The notes under the pieces were generated by a model. That model was not told the DNA's origin. It searched no databases and saw only the letters and a program-made list of their open reading frames with translations. The translations under genes were made by a program, and so were the position numbers. From Psychrobacillus antarcticus (GTDB lineage: Bacteria > Bacillota > Bacilli > Bacillales_A > Planococcaceae), in assembly GCF_029533155.1 (NCBI RefSeq), contig NZ_JAIZDB010000025.1, forward strand, positions 1 to 64,000: a stretch of 64,000 bases of DNA, read 5' to 3'. This document shows, in pieces, positions 10,226 to 19,810 of this stretch (positions are counted from its first letter, which is position 1; each line of letters begins with the position of its first letter).

Positions 10226-11017
10226 ATGGAAAAGATAAAAATTGCTATTGTGGATGATAACAAAGACTTACTTCGTACGATGGGATCTTACTTTGATCAG
10301 CATCCGGAAATTGAAATTATTGGTACAGCAGGAAATGGAAAACTTTGTTTAGAACTTTTGGAGACCATTCAACCGGATGTATTACTACTCGACATAATTA
10401 TGCCGCATTTAGATGGAATTGCTGTTTTAGATAATTTACAAAAGGACAACAAACTTAAGGATATTCAAGTAATTATGCTGACGGCTTTTGGACAAGAGGA
10501 TGTCATGAAACAAGCTGTAGATTTAGGTGCATCTTATTTTATGCTAAAGCCTTTTGAATTCGAACGTTTAGTAACTCAGATTAAACAAGTAGCAGGCAAG
10601 AAAGGTTTTATTCAAGAAGAACCTGTTAAGTCCAATCCTGAAAAAGAAGCATTACAAAATAAGCGAATGATTGACAACATTATAACGAATGTTATTAAAG
10701 AAATTGGTGTACCCGCGCATATTAAAGGATACTCTTATCTTCGTGAGGCTATTCAAATGGTCTATAGTGATATTGAATTGCTAGGTTCGATTACAAAAGT
10801 ATTATATCCAGAAATAGCTAAAAAGTTTCAAACGACACCATCTCGTGTAGAACGAGCAATTCGACATGCAATTGAAGTAGCCTGGAATCGCGGAAACTAC
10901 GAAACAATTTCTAAATTATTCGGATACACAGTCCACCACTTAAAATCTAAACCTACTAATTCAGAATTCATCGCGATGATTGCAGACAAAATTCGCATGG
11001 AGAATATGGCTAGTTAA
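10226..11017 (+). CDS. spo0A: Stage 0 sporulation master regulator Spo0A
   Basis: Response regulator at the end of the phosphorelay; controls entry into sporulation. The receiver domain has Asp10/Asp11, phosphoacceptor Asp56 ([12 protein letters not shown]), Thr in MLTAFGQED and Lys in MLKPF. The C-terminal domain has the DNA-recognition helix [15 protein letters not shown] and the family-typical ending. A GTG at 10214 is also in frame, but ATG 10226 has AAAGGTGG 8 bases upstream and gives the standard MEKIK start (263 residues). Transcription looks SigH- and Spo0A-dependent, from the sites upstream. Confidence 0.97.
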   Translation: MEKIKIAIVDDNKDLLRTMGSYFDQHPEIEIIGTAGNGKLCLELLETIQPDVLLLDIIMPHLDGIAVLDNLQKDNKLKDIQVIMLTAFGQEDVMKQAVDLGASYFMLKPFEFERLVTQIKQVAGKKGFIQEEPVKSNPEKEALQNKRMIDNIITNVIKEIGVPAHIKGYSYLREAIQMVYSDIELLGSITKVLYPEIAKKFQTTPSRVERAIRHAIEVAWNRGNYETISKLFGYTVHHLKSKPTNSEFIAMIADKIRMENMAS

Positions 11018-11404
11018 TCATTGGTATTAGTGGACTAATTATTATTGTTAAACCAACCAATTTCTAAAATCCCAACTAAATTCTAATTTCAAAGACAATA
11101 AACTACTCTTATTAAAACCAACGAATTAGTAGATTCGCTGGTTTTAATTTTGTGTTAAATAGTTATTTTCAATATGCTTCTAAAACCATGACTTTTTATG
11201 TTGGCTTGGTTTAAACAAAGAGTTACTTTATACCTTAATTATTAGCGAGGAATTAAGACTAAATGTCTGTTTTATGGTGTATAAAACTAGTTAATAATAT
11301 TAGGTTTTAGGTATTAATATCGATATTTTTTATTAATTCAAAATTTATATCACGCAATTTTTAATAGTGCGTATAATAAATGATGAGAGGAAGTGTTTAA
11401 AATT
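11018..11404. other. AT-rich gap after spo0A containing a terminator
   Basis: No credible gene on either strand. The left part holds the spo0A terminator (AAAACCAACGAAT / ATTCGCTGGTTTT, one A-C mismatch, 11114-11145, then TAATTTT). The right part is very AT-rich and presumably contains the promoter for the next gene, but no confident -35/-10 pair was picked. Confidence 0.6.
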
Positions 11405-12976
11405 ATGATAATCATTGAAAATGATGAAATAATGCTTTCTGAAGAAAATGGACGAGTGTTTATGGCTATTAAAAGCGATCGTTATAATCTAAAGAAAGTG
11501 GATGAATTAACTAGAAATCATCCAAGACTTAAAATTTTTAATTTCCTTGCTCTGAAAAAAGCCGTAGAAAGTGGTTCACATGACCCTATTGAGCTCGGTA
11601 CCTGGCTTGAAAGTATGGAGTTAGAAATAAGCAGTGATAAGATGCAAGCGTTAATCACTATTTACGAATCCCCGAACTTTATACAAGAAAACATAGAAAG
11701 GCTCCAAACGAATTTACAAAAGCTACTTCAAGACAATCAAATTATATACGGCGTTCAGCCATTAGATTTACTCACGATTAAAACAGGTAAATCATACATA
11801 ATTGCAAAGGGACTATCTCCTGAAAAAGGTGCCAATGCTAACATTTCTTATTTATCACAAGCGGAAAAAACACCAGTCATCAATGAAGACGGGAAAGCTG
11901 ATTACTTCGACATGAACTTCCTTGTCGAGATAATAGAAGGATCTTGGCTAGGCGAAAAAATTCCTCCTCAACAAGGAATAGCTGGAAAGACTATCTTTGG
12001 GGAAGCTGTACCTGCACTAATAGGTGATGACTTTCCGTTAAAATATGATACTAAATCTGCTTATGAAGTGGAAGAGATAGGGAAGACGGTTCTTCGTTCT
12101 AAAACAAAAGGAGTTATTGGAGAAGTAAATGGCATAATGACGGTCCAAAAACATCTAGTCATTGATGGTGATGTAGGACTAGAGACAGGTAATTTGAAGT
12201 TTGACGGTTCTATCCAAGTTAGGGGAACTGTAATGCCTGGTTATTCCATCGTCTCTTCAGGTGATATCTCCATTGAATCCAATGAAGGCGTCCATGCAGC
12301 GGAACTGATAAAATCGACCGAAGGAGACGTGTTCATCAAAGGTGGTATTTTCGGAAAAGGAGTCACAAAGGTCGAGGCACATCAAAATATATTTGTTAAA
12401 CATGCAAATGAATGTACACTAGAGGCAAAAGATATTATTCACATCGGGTACTATTCTTTAGGTGCCACTATTTTTTGTGATAAATTAGTATTAGATGAGC
12501 GTAAAGGGAAAATTATTGGTGGCAAAGTTATTGCGATTAATTCCATTATATCTGCCTATTCAGGCAACAACTCGGAAAGAAAAACGGAATTGATTGTTCA
12601 AGGAATCGACCGGAAAATTTTAACGGAAAACGCCAAGACCAAAGCACAAGAAATGATGAAATTACAGGAAGAAACGACGAAGCTCAATTTTAGTTTAAGT
12701 CAATTAAATCAATATAAAAGTTCCATATCTGTTCAACAAGTAGCTGTATATGAGCAAACGAAGCAAAAGTATAATGAAATTCAACGTGCTGTTAAAGAGC
12801 TAGATGAGGAAATCCAACGAATTTTGAAAACGTTAAGACATACTTCAGATTACTTTATCGACATTAAAAGAGAAGCAAATCCAGGAACGGTTATTCAAAT
12901 TGGAAACAAGTATTCCTATCTAACGAAACAAACACAAGGAAAATTCAAATTGGAAAATGGGGAGTTAAATGTCTAA
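11405..12976 (+). CDS. FapA-family (DUF342) polymer-forming/flagellar-assembly-like protein
   Basis: The sequence fits the FapA/DUF342 family: an N-terminal region rich in IIEN/IAKG elements with EKGANANISY, a central beta-helical repeat section (about residues 225-375, VKGVIGEVNG, GDVFIKGGIFGKG, ANECTLEAKDIIHIGYYS) and a C-terminal coiled coil (about 400-490). Members are linked to flagellar assembly or to cytoskeletal bactofilin-like folds, but no flagellar gene is nearby, so the role here is open. GTG 11393 is in frame but lies immediately next to the GAGGA site; ATG 11405 is better. It overlaps the next gene by 8 bases. Confidence 0.8.
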   Translation: MIIIENDEIMLSEENGRVFMAIKSDRYNLKKVDELTRNHPRLKIFNFLALKKAVESGSHDPIELGTWLESMELEISSDKMQALITIYESPNFIQENIERLQTNLQKLLQDNQIIYGVQPLDLLTIKTGKSYIIAKGLSPEKGANANISYLSQAEKTPVINEDGKADYFDMNFLVEIIEGSWLGEKIPPQQGIAGKTIFGEAVPALIGDDFPLKYDTKSAYEVEEIGKTVLRSKTKGVIGEVNGIMTVQKHLVIDGDVGLETGNLKFDGSIQVRGTVMPGYSIVSSGDISIESNEGVHAAELIKSTEGDVFIKGGIFGKGVTKVEAHQNIFVKHANECTLEAKDIIHIGYYSLGATIFCDKLVLDERKGKIIGGKVIAINSIISAYSGNNSERKTELIVQGIDRKILTENAKTKAQEMMKLQEETTKLNFSLSQLNQYKSSISVQQVAVYEQTKQKYNEIQRAVKELDEEIQRILKTLRHTSDYFIDIKREANPGTVIQIGNKYSYLTKQTQGKFKLENGELNV

Positions 12977-13688
12977 TATACCTGTTTATGCTCACCGTGG
13001 TGCTGGACTTAAAATAGTAGAAAACTCTATGAAGGCGTTTAAAAGAGCTGTCAAGTTAGGTGTTGACGGAATTGAACTAGATATACAGCTGTCCGCAGAT
13101 GGCGTCCCTTTTGTTACACATGATATCGACTTTTTCCGACTAGCGGGGAAGAATAGAAGAATTACAGATATGCTTGCCGAAGAAGTCTTGCAGCTAAAGT
13201 TAGGTAAGGTGTTCTACCGCAAGTTTTTCTATTCTAGAGTAGTGACCTTGGATGAATTCATCCACTTTGTAACCCCTTTAAATATAAAATTAAATATTGA
13301 ATTGAAGGAATCTTTTTTAGGTAAAAATGAAAAAATTCGAGAAGTTGTCGAAAAAGCATCAACTATTTCAGATGTCCACTTTTCTTCCTTTGAATTTACT
13401 GTGCTGGAAGTCATACATGCTATGGAGAAGGGAATCCAAACAGCTTTTATTGGTAAAAAAAATGCTGATTGGGATTATGTGTTGTCCATCAAAGAAATAA
13501 ATGCCATTCACTTCAATAAAAAGTTTTATGAGTCGGATTTGATGCAGAGAGTTTGGGATGCTGGTTATCCCATGCGCTTTTATAACATAAAGGGCAATGA
13601 AAAATATATTCAAAATCCGCATGAATCTGTCATTGGATGGATCACTGATTATCCTGAAAAAGTAATACAACAACAAAAAAGACGCTGA
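12969..13688 (+). CDS. Glycerophosphodiester phosphodiesterase (GDPD family)
   Basis: Hydrolyses glycerophosphodiesters to glycerol 3-phosphate and an alcohol. Catalytic and metal residues are visible as AHRGA (His/Arg), the Glu of VENSMKAF, the EXD pair in GIELDIQLS and the THD His; LNIELK is the usual later metal ligand. At 239 residues with no signal peptide it resembles the cytosolic YqiK of B. subtilis, which occupies the same chromosomal neighbourhood. It starts inside the end of the FapA-like gene. Confidence 0.9.
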   Translation: MSNIPVYAHRGAGLKIVENSMKAFKRAVKLGVDGIELDIQLSADGVPFVTHDIDFFRLAGKNRRITDMLAEEVLQLKLGKVFYRKFFYSRVVTLDEFIHFVTPLNIKLNIELKESFLGKNEKIREVVEKASTISDVHFSSFEFTVLEVIHAMEKGIQTAFIGKKNADWDYVLSIKEINAIHFNKKFYESDLMQRVWDAGYPMRFYNIKGNEKYIQNPHESVIGWITDYPEKVIQQQKRR

Positions 13689-13713
13689 CTTTTATAAGTC
13701 TACGTCTTTTTCT
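13675..13713. terminator. Shared terminator between GDPD and DUF2627 genes
   Basis: AAAAAAGACG...CGTCTTTTT hairpin with inner TGACTT/AAGTC pairing. A-run on the left and T-run on the right let it serve both converging genes. Confidence 0.8.
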
Positions 13714-13942
13714 TTTGAAATCGTGGAGCTACTTTCCCATTTTTACGATCACGGTTCAACAAGAAACCTGCAAAGAAGCCTAATCCTAAAACCGTAAATA
13801 TTAATCCGCTTATAAACTGTATGGCCAAGCCACCAATAGGGAGGATTTGTAATCCGAAAAATGTATCTCTCATTAATTTAATCCCAAATGCTGCTAAAAT
13901 TCCAGGAATTAATAACACGATTAAAGCCGCTAAACGAGCCAT
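13700..13942 (-). CDS. DUF2627 family small membrane protein
   Basis: An 80-residue protein with two hydrophobic segments (about residues 3-20 and 32-60) and a basic C-terminal tail (NRDRKNGK...). The start is chosen at CAT 13940-13942 because AGGAGTG lies 6 bases upstream; a longer frame has no support. A gene of this family (YqzF) lies next to bkdR in B. subtilis, so position supports the call. Function is unknown. It is divergent from bkdR. Confidence 0.8.
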   Translation of the reverse strand: MARLAALIVLLIPGILAAFGIKLMRDTFFGLQILPIGGLAIQFISGLIFTVLGLGFFAGFLLNRDRKNGKVAPRFQKKKT

Positions 13943-14070
13943 TTTTTTCACTCCTGTTCTACCTAATATAATTTTACTATCAACAATATGATTGTCAACG
14001 AAAGAAACTTGCGTTATGATAAATGAGAAGTGCAATAAGTTGCAGATGATTAATGGGGGTGTGCATATTC

Positions 14071-16092
14071 TTGCAAAACATATTGATAATAGGTGCTGGT
14101 AATGGAGGATTTGCACTTCTGAAGTTGATACAACAAGCTGATCACCTTCAAGTAAAAGCTATTGTAGACATCGATGAAAAAGCCCCTGGGTTAAAACTTG
14201 CGAAAGTGATGAATATTCCTACGTATAAAGAATGGGAACCTCTCCTAGATGGAGATATTCAGATCATCATAGATGTTACGGGAAACAAAGAGGTTTTCCC
14301 CGAGCTTCTAGCAAATAGACCTGCCACTGCGGTATTAATACCAGGCGAGATTGCTAACTTACTAGTTTCACTTTTAGACGAAAAAAATAAGTATATAAAC
14401 ATTATTGATCACAAAACGATGATGCAGGAGTTAATCTTTGATTCAGTTGAAGAAGGTATGATTGGAATTGATGATCAAGGTATCGTGAATTTATTCAACA
14501 AAAGTGCTGAAAAAATGACGCGAATATCTGTGGGAAATGCTATTGGAAAACATGTGCATGAGGTAATCTCCTCAAGCGAATTACCAAGAGTGTTCGATTC
14601 GGGTCGTGTCGAACTTAACAAGGAACTTACTCTTGAAAGCGGTACCAAAGTTGTCACCTCGCGTTATCCGATGATCAATGAAGAAGGAAAACAGGTCGGG
14701 GCAGTTGCAGTTTTCAAGGATATTTCGGAAGTTGTTCGATTAGCGGAAGAAATTACAAACCTAACAGAAATTCAAAAAATGCTGGAGGCCATAATTCATT
14801 CAAGTGATGATGCTATTTCCGTTGTGGATGAAGAAGGTAAAGGTATTCTTATTAACCCAGCCTACACTAGAATAACTGGATTTAGTGAATCCGAAGTAAT
14901 TGGAAAACCTGCAACAGCGGATATTTCTGAAGGGGAGAGTATCCACTTAAAAGTGTTACAAACTCGTAAACCTATACGAGGTGTTAATTTACGTGTAGGG
15001 AAACAGAAGAAAGACGTTATCGTCAATGTCGCACCGATCATCGTTAACCAACAGCTAATAGGTAGTGTTGGAGTTATTCACGATATGACAGAGATGCGAG
15101 GGTTGATGAAAGAATTAGACCATGCTCGCACGCTGATCAGAACGCTAGGTGCAACTTATAGCTTTAAAGACATCGTCGGTACATCAAAAGAAATAAATTT
15201 CACAATCGAGCAAGCTAAACTAGCATCAAGTGTTCCAGTAACGGTTCTTTTAAGGGGAGAGGTCGGCGCTGGAAAAGACTTATTTGCTCTAGCTATACAC
15301 AGTGAAAGTGATCGATCGGCTCATCCATTTCTGCGTGTAAACTGCAGTTCATGGGAAGAGCATTTGCTAGAAACCGAACTATTTGGTTCAGCAGAAGATG
15401 GGTTTATACAACCTGGAATTTTGGAACAAGCAACAAATGGAACCGTTTTCTTGGACGAAGTTGGGGAGCTTAGGAAAAAGACACAAGCAAAGTTGTTACG
15501 TGTTCTTCGAGAAAATGCAATCATTCCGGTTGGGGGAACAACCTCAATACCTGTAGATGTACGAATCATTGCATCGAGTAGTTTGAACCTGGAAAAAGCA
15601 ATGCGAGAAAGTACCTTTAGAGAAGATTTTTATTTTCAATTGAATCTACTGCCAATACATATCCCTCCCTTACGAAATCGTAAGCAGGATATTCCGGCAA
15701 TAGCTGAGCATTTACTTGTGCGGCTAAACCAAGAATTTGGCCGAAATATTGAAGGTTTTTCAGAAAAAGCGATGGAAAGTTTACTTCTATATGATTGGCC
15801 GGGGAATGTTCGAGAGCTGGAAAATGTCATCAGTCGTTCGATGATCTTTTTGCAACCGAATGATCGAATCTTGGAAGAGTATCATTTACCAAAGTCAATG
15901 CTCGTATTACCAAGTGAAGATGTGGGAGAGGCTTCCCTCGGTACGTTAGCGGAACAAATGGATGAAATGGAAAAGAAAGTATTGGAACATGCCTTAAAAG
16001 TTTCGGGGGGTAATAAATCTCGAACAGCCAAACAGCTTAACATTTCACTCCGCACATTATATTACAAGTTAGAAAAATATCATTTAGCATAA
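14071..16092 (+). CDS. bkdR: BkdR-like AAA+ regulator with degenerate sigma-54 contact loop
   Basis: Likely regulator of the downstream branched-chain keto acid genes. Order: Rossmann-like N-terminus (ILIIGAGNGG), two PAS domains (about 120-225 and 240-345), an AAA+ domain with Walker A RGEVGAGKD (about 395-403) and Walker B TVFLDEVGEL, and a Fis-type helix-turn-helix at the end (NKSRTAKQLNISLRTLYYK). Oddities: the GAFTGA loop between ELFG and PGILE is missing (8 residues instead of about 20), and the usual R of YRLN is Q in FYFQLN. A GGGGGTG site favours TTG 14071 over ATG 14053. It may be a repressor or a non-sigma-54 activator. Confidence 0.85.
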   Translation: MQNILIIGAGNGGFALLKLIQQADHLQVKAIVDIDEKAPGLKLAKVMNIPTYKEWEPLLDGDIQIIIDVTGNKEVFPELLANRPATAVLIPGEIANLLVSLLDEKNKYINIIDHKTMMQELIFDSVEEGMIGIDDQGIVNLFNKSAEKMTRISVGNAIGKHVHEVISSSELPRVFDSGRVELNKELTLESGTKVVTSRYPMINEEGKQVGAVAVFKDISEVVRLAEEITNLTEIQKMLEAIIHSSDDAISVVDEEGKGILINPAYTRITGFSESEVIGKPATADISEGESIHLKVLQTRKPIRGVNLRVGKQKKDVIVNVAPIIVNQQLIGSVGVIHDMTEMRGLMKELDHARTLIRTLGATYSFKDIVGTSKEINFTIEQAKLASSVPVTVLLRGEVGAGKDLFALAIHSESDRSAHPFLRVNCSSWEEHLLETELFGSAEDGFIQPGILEQATNGTVFLDEVGELRKKTQAKLLRVLRENAIIPVGGTTSIPVDVRIIASSSLNLEKAMRESTFREDFYFQLNLLPIHIPPLRNRKQDIPAIAEHLLVRLNQEFGRNIEGFSEKAMESLLLYDWPGNVRELENVISRSMIFLQPNDRILEEYHLPKSMLVLPSEDVGEASLGTLAEQMDEMEKKVLEHALKVSGGNKSRTAKQLNISLRTLYYKLEKYHLA

Positions 16093-16165
16093 ATGGGAGC
16101 ACTTCAAACAATAGGGGTATTGAATATATAAGTTAGACCCATTTAACTACTAGGAGGAACTACAC

Positions 16166-17260
16166 ATGGAAATCTTTAAATATATGGAAACTTATGATTA
16201 CGAACAATTGGTATTTTGCCAAGATAAAACTTCAGGCTTAAAAGCAATTATAGCAATCCACGATACTACTTTAGGACCAGCACTTGGTGGGACACGTATG
16301 TGGAACTATGCAACTGAAGAAGAAGCGATTGAGGATGCATTACGTCTGGCAAAAGGAATGACTTATAAAAATGCTGCTGCTGGTCTAAATCTTGGTGGCG
16401 GTAAAACCGTAATAATTGGAGATCCATTAAAGGATAAAAATGAAGAAATGTTCCGTGCTTTTGGTCGTTTCATCCAAGGGTTAAATGGTCGTTATATTAC
16501 AGCAGAGGACGTTGGTACAACTGTAGCGGATATGGACTTAATTCATGAAGAAACGAACTATGTGACTGGTATTTCGGAAGCATTTGGTTCTTCAGGTAAT
16601 CCATCTCCTGTAACAGCTTACGGTGTTTATGTTGGGATGAAAGCGGCTGCTAAAGAGGCATTTGGATCAGATTCTTTAGAAGGTAAAACAGTAGCTGTAC
16701 AAGGGGTAGGGAATGTTGCATACACACTATGCGAATACTTACACAAAGAGGGCGCAAAACTAATCGTTGCAGACATTAACCAGTCATCAGTTGACCGTGC
16801 AGTAAATGCATTCGGAGCAGTTCAAGTCGATGTTAACGATATTTACTCAGTGGAAGCAGATATTTTTGCTCCATGTGCTTTAGGTGCAATTATTAATGAC
16901 AATACAATTCCACAGTTTAAAGCAAAAGTAATCGCTGGTTCAGCAAACAACCAATTACGTGAGACTACACATGGAGACTTAATCCATGAAATGGGCATTG
17001 TTTATGCACCAGATTATGTTATTAACTCAGGTGGCGTTATCAATGTAGCGGACGAATTAAATGGCTACAATGCGGAGCGTGCAATGAAACGTGTTGCGAC
17101 TATTTACGATAAAATTGAACGTATTTTTGAAATTTCGAAACGCGATGGAGTACCATCATATGTTGCCGCTGACCGTTTGGCAGAAGAACGTATTGCGCGA
17201 GTAAGTAAATCTCGTAGTCAATTCCTTCAAAATGGCAAACATATCTTAAACGGACGTTAA
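16166..17260 (+). CDS. bcd: Leucine (branched-chain amino acid) dehydrogenase
   Basis: NAD-dependent oxidative deamination of Leu, Ile and Val to 2-oxo acids, substrate supply for the BCKDH complex. Seen: glycine-rich [10 protein letters not shown], catalytic Lys in [15 protein letters not shown], and the NAD-binding [16 protein letters not shown]. Length 364 is normal. A TAGGAGGA ribosome site precedes the ATG. Only 73 bases separate it from bkdR, with no -24/-12 (GG...GC) sigma-54 element that I can see. In B. subtilis ptb precedes bcd; it is absent here. Confidence 0.96.
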   Translation: MEIFKYMETYDYEQLVFCQDKTSGLKAIIAIHDTTLGPALGGTRMWNYATEEEAIEDALRLAKGMTYKNAAAGLNLGGGKTVIIGDPLKDKNEEMFRAFGRFIQGLNGRYITAEDVGTTVADMDLIHEETNYVTGISEAFGSSGNPSPVTAYGVYVGMKAAAKEAFGSDSLEGKTVAVQGVGNVAYTLCEYLHKEGAKLIVADINQSSVDRAVNAFGAVQVDVNDIYSVEADIFAPCALGAIINDNTIPQFKAKVIAGSANNQLRETTHGDLIHEMGIVYAPDYVINSGGVINVADELNGYNAERAMKRVATIYDKIERIFEISKRDGVPSYVAADRLAEERIARVSKSRSQFLQNGKHILNGR

Positions 17261-17291
17261 GACAACAACTAATTTCATCTATTAACTAAAG

Positions 17292-17325
17292 TGGCCGTCT
17301 TTCTTTTAAAGTAAAGCGGCCTTCT
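17292..17325 (+). terminator. Bulged hairpin between bcd and lpdV
   Basis: GGCCG-CTTT pairs with AAAG-CGGCC with a bulged T, followed by TTCTT. It may give partial termination inside the operon. This is also the spot where buk stands in B. subtilis. Confidence 0.5.
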
Positions 17326-17350
17326 TAGATGGATATTAAAGGAGATGGAT

Positions 17351-18784
17351 ATGTTGGCAAAAGATTATGATGTAGTAATTATCGGTGGCGGTACGGGTGG
17401 ATATGTTGCTGCTATACGTTCAGCTCAACTTGGATTAACAACAGCAATCATTGAAAAAGGAAATTTAGGTGGTACTTGCTTACATAAAGGGTGCATTCCG
17501 AGTAAAGCATTACTTCGCAGTGCAGAAGTGTATGCCACTACTAAAAATCATGCAGCCGACTTCGGTGTAAATACTGGAGAGGTTACACTCGATTTTAGTC
17601 GAGTACAGGCACGTAAAGAATCGATCGTCAACCAATTACATCAAGGTGTGCAAGGCTTGATGAAAAAAGGTAAAATAGATGTCTATGAAGGTACAGGAAG
17701 AATGTTAGGACCTTCTATTTTCTCACCTTCTCCTGGTGGAACTATATCGGTAGAAATGAATAGTGGCGAAGAAAATGAAATGCTTATACCTAAAAATGTA
17801 GTAATCGCGACTGGCTCTAGACCACGCACTTTACCTGGATTAACGATTGATGGAGAATTTGTCATGAGCTCCGATGAAGCTTTGGAAATGACTGAGTTAC
17901 CAAAATCTATTTTAATTGTTGGTGGTGGGGTTATTGGAATTGAATGGGCATCGATGCTTAATGATTTTGGAGTAGAAGTAACAGTGGTCGAATATGCAGA
18001 TCGCATCATACCGACAGAAGACAAGGATATCTCGAAAGAAATGCAAAAGCTATTAACTAAAAAAGGGATAACATTCGTAACAAGTGCAAAAGTGCTTCCA
18101 GAGACATTAGTAACAAAAGAAAATGAAGTGCAAATTTCTGCTGAATTAAATGGCGAAACGAAAACCTTCGTAGCAGAAAAGATGTTAGTTTCTGTTGGCA
18201 GACAAGCAAACGTAGAAGGTATTGGCATTGAAAATACAGATATCGTTGTAGAAAAAGGATTTATCCAAGTAGCAGAAACATTCCAAACAAAAGAATCTCA
18301 TATATATGCAATTGGAGATGTAATCGGTGGACTTCAACTGGCACATGTAGCTAGTCATGAAGGAATTACGGCGATTGAACATATTGCTGGTAACGATATC
18401 ACTCCAATTGACTATGCATTAGTTTCACGTTGTATCTATTCAAATCCCGAAGCTTCAAGCGTTGGTATTACGGAACAACAAGCTAAGGAACAAGGATTTG
18501 ATGTGAAGGTTGGTAAATTCTCATTTAAAGCGATTGGAAAAGCACTCGTTTACGGCGAATCTGACGGGTTTGTGAAAATCGTTGCAGATAAACAGACAAA
18601 TGACATTTTAGGGGTTCATATGATTGGACCACATGTAACAGATCTGATTTCAGAAGCTGGCTTAGCAATGGTTCTTGACGCAACTCCTTGGGAAATTGCA
18701 CATACGATTCACCCACACCCGACACTAAGTGAGGTAATGGGAGAAGCAGCACTAGCTGTAGATGGTAAAGCTATACACATGTAA
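17351..18784 (+). CDS. lpdV: Dihydrolipoamide dehydrogenase (E3) of BCKDH
   Basis: Flavoprotein disulfide oxidoreductase reoxidising the lipoyl arm of the E2 subunit. FAD motif VVIIGGGTGGYVAA, redox cysteines GGTCLHKGCIPSKA, NAD motif ILIVGGGVIGIEWAS, and the C-terminal HPHPTLSE active site are all present. ATG 17345 is also in frame but touches the AAAGGAG site, so ATG 17351 is preferred (477 residues). It is followed by E1 alpha after 15 bases and clearly belongs to the bkd unit. Confidence 0.96.
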   Translation: MLAKDYDVVIIGGGTGGYVAAIRSAQLGLTTAIIEKGNLGGTCLHKGCIPSKALLRSAEVYATTKNHAADFGVNTGEVTLDFSRVQARKESIVNQLHQGVQGLMKKGKIDVYEGTGRMLGPSIFSPSPGGTISVEMNSGEENEMLIPKNVVIATGSRPRTLPGLTIDGEFVMSSDEALEMTELPKSILIVGGGVIGIEWASMLNDFGVEVTVVEYADRIIPTEDKDISKEMQKLLTKKGITFVTSAKVLPETLVTKENEVQISAELNGETKTFVAEKMLVSVGRQANVEGIGIENTDIVVEKGFIQVAETFQTKESHIYAIGDVIGGLQLAHVASHEGITAIEHIAGNDITPIDYALVSRCIYSNPEASSVGITEQQAKEQGFDVKVGKFSFKAIGKALVYGESDGFVKIVADKQTNDILGVHMIGPHVTDLISEAGLAMVLDATPWEIAHTIHPHPTLSEVMGEAALAVDGKAIHM

Positions 18785-18799
18785 AAGGGGGAGTTCTTA

Positions 18800-19810
18800 A
18801 TGACAACTAATCGTCATGCTGAATTAGGTTTAACGAATGAAGATGTGTTAACGATATTTGAAACGATGCTAATGGCACGTCGGATTGATGAACGTATGTG
18901 GTTATTAAACCGCGCTGGGAAAATTCCTTTTGTTATTTCTTGTCAAGGTCAAGAAGCAGCACAAGTAGGAGCAGCTTTTGCACTTGATAATACAAAAGAT
19001 TATATTGCACCTTATTACCGTGATATGGGTGTTGTTTTACACTTTGGAATGACTGCTAAAGATTTGATGCTTTCGGCTTTTGCAAAAGCCGAAGATCCTA
19101 ACTCTGGTGGTCGTCAAATGCCTGGACATTTTGGGCAAAAGAAAAATAGAATTCTCACTGGTTCTTCACCTGTTACAACTCAACTACCACATGCTGTGGG
19201 AGTGGCTTTAGCTGCGAAAATTGAGAAAAAGGATTTTATTACATTTGTAACGCTTGGAGAAGGTTCTTCTAACCAAGGGGATTTCCATGAAGGTCTAAAC
19301 TTTGCAGGAGTTCACCAATTACCATGTATTACAATGGTTGAAAACAATAACTATGCTATTTCCGTACCGTATGAGCGTCAAGTTGCGAGTAAAACGGTTG
19401 CAGAACGTGCTTCCAGTTATGGTATGCCTGGAGTGAGGGTAGACGGGAAAGATCCTATCGAGGTTTACCGTGTAGTGAAGGAAGCCGCAGATCGTGCACG
19501 TAGTGGCGGAGGTCCAAGCTTAATAGAAGCCGTAACATATCGTTTGACTGCCCATTCTTCGGATGATGATGACAGACAATATCGTACAGCAGAAGATATT
19601 GCGGAGGGGAAAGCATTAGATCCACTAATTACATTCGCAAAATATTTACGTGATTTAGATATACTTCCAACAGATTTAGAAAAAGAGATTAATGAACGTA
19701 TCATGAAAGAAGTAAATGAAGCAACAGACTATGCTGAAAGTGCTCCATATGCAACACCAGAAAGTGCTCTTTTGCATGTCTACGCAGAAAAAGACGGGGG
19801 GAACGCATAA
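18800..19810 (+). CDS. bkdAA: Branched-chain 2-oxo acid dehydrogenase E1 alpha
   Basis: Thiamine-diphosphate-binding half of the E1 heterotetramer, which decarboxylates branched 2-oxo acids and gives acyl-CoA primers for iso/anteiso fatty acids. TPP motif GEGSSNQGDFHEGLNFA...NN is present, as is the phosphorylation-loop-like YRLTAHSSDDDDRQYRT. Length 336 is normal. An AAGGGGGAG site precedes the ATG. It overlaps bkdAB by one base (TAATG). Confidence 0.96.
   Translation: MTTNRHAELGLTNEDVLTIFETMLMARRIDERMWLLNRAGKIPFVISCQGQEAAQVGAAFALDNTKDYIAPYYRDMGVVLHFGMTAKDLMLSAFAKAEDPNSGGRQMPGHFGQKKNRILTGSSPVTTQLPHAVGVALAAKIEKKDFITFVTLGEGSSNQGDFHEGLNFAGVHQLPCITMVENNNYAISVPYERQVASKTVAERASSYGMPGVRVDGKDPIEVYRVVKEAADRARSGGGPSLIEAVTYRLTAHSSDDDDRQYRTAEDIAEGKALDPLITFAKYLRDLDILPTDLEKEINERIMKEVNEATDYAESAPYATPESALLHVYAEKDGGNA

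Noticed and set aside
16093-16165. Sigma-54 promoter before bcd
   Set aside because: Looked for GG-N10-GC with TGGCAC/TTGC context; none present.
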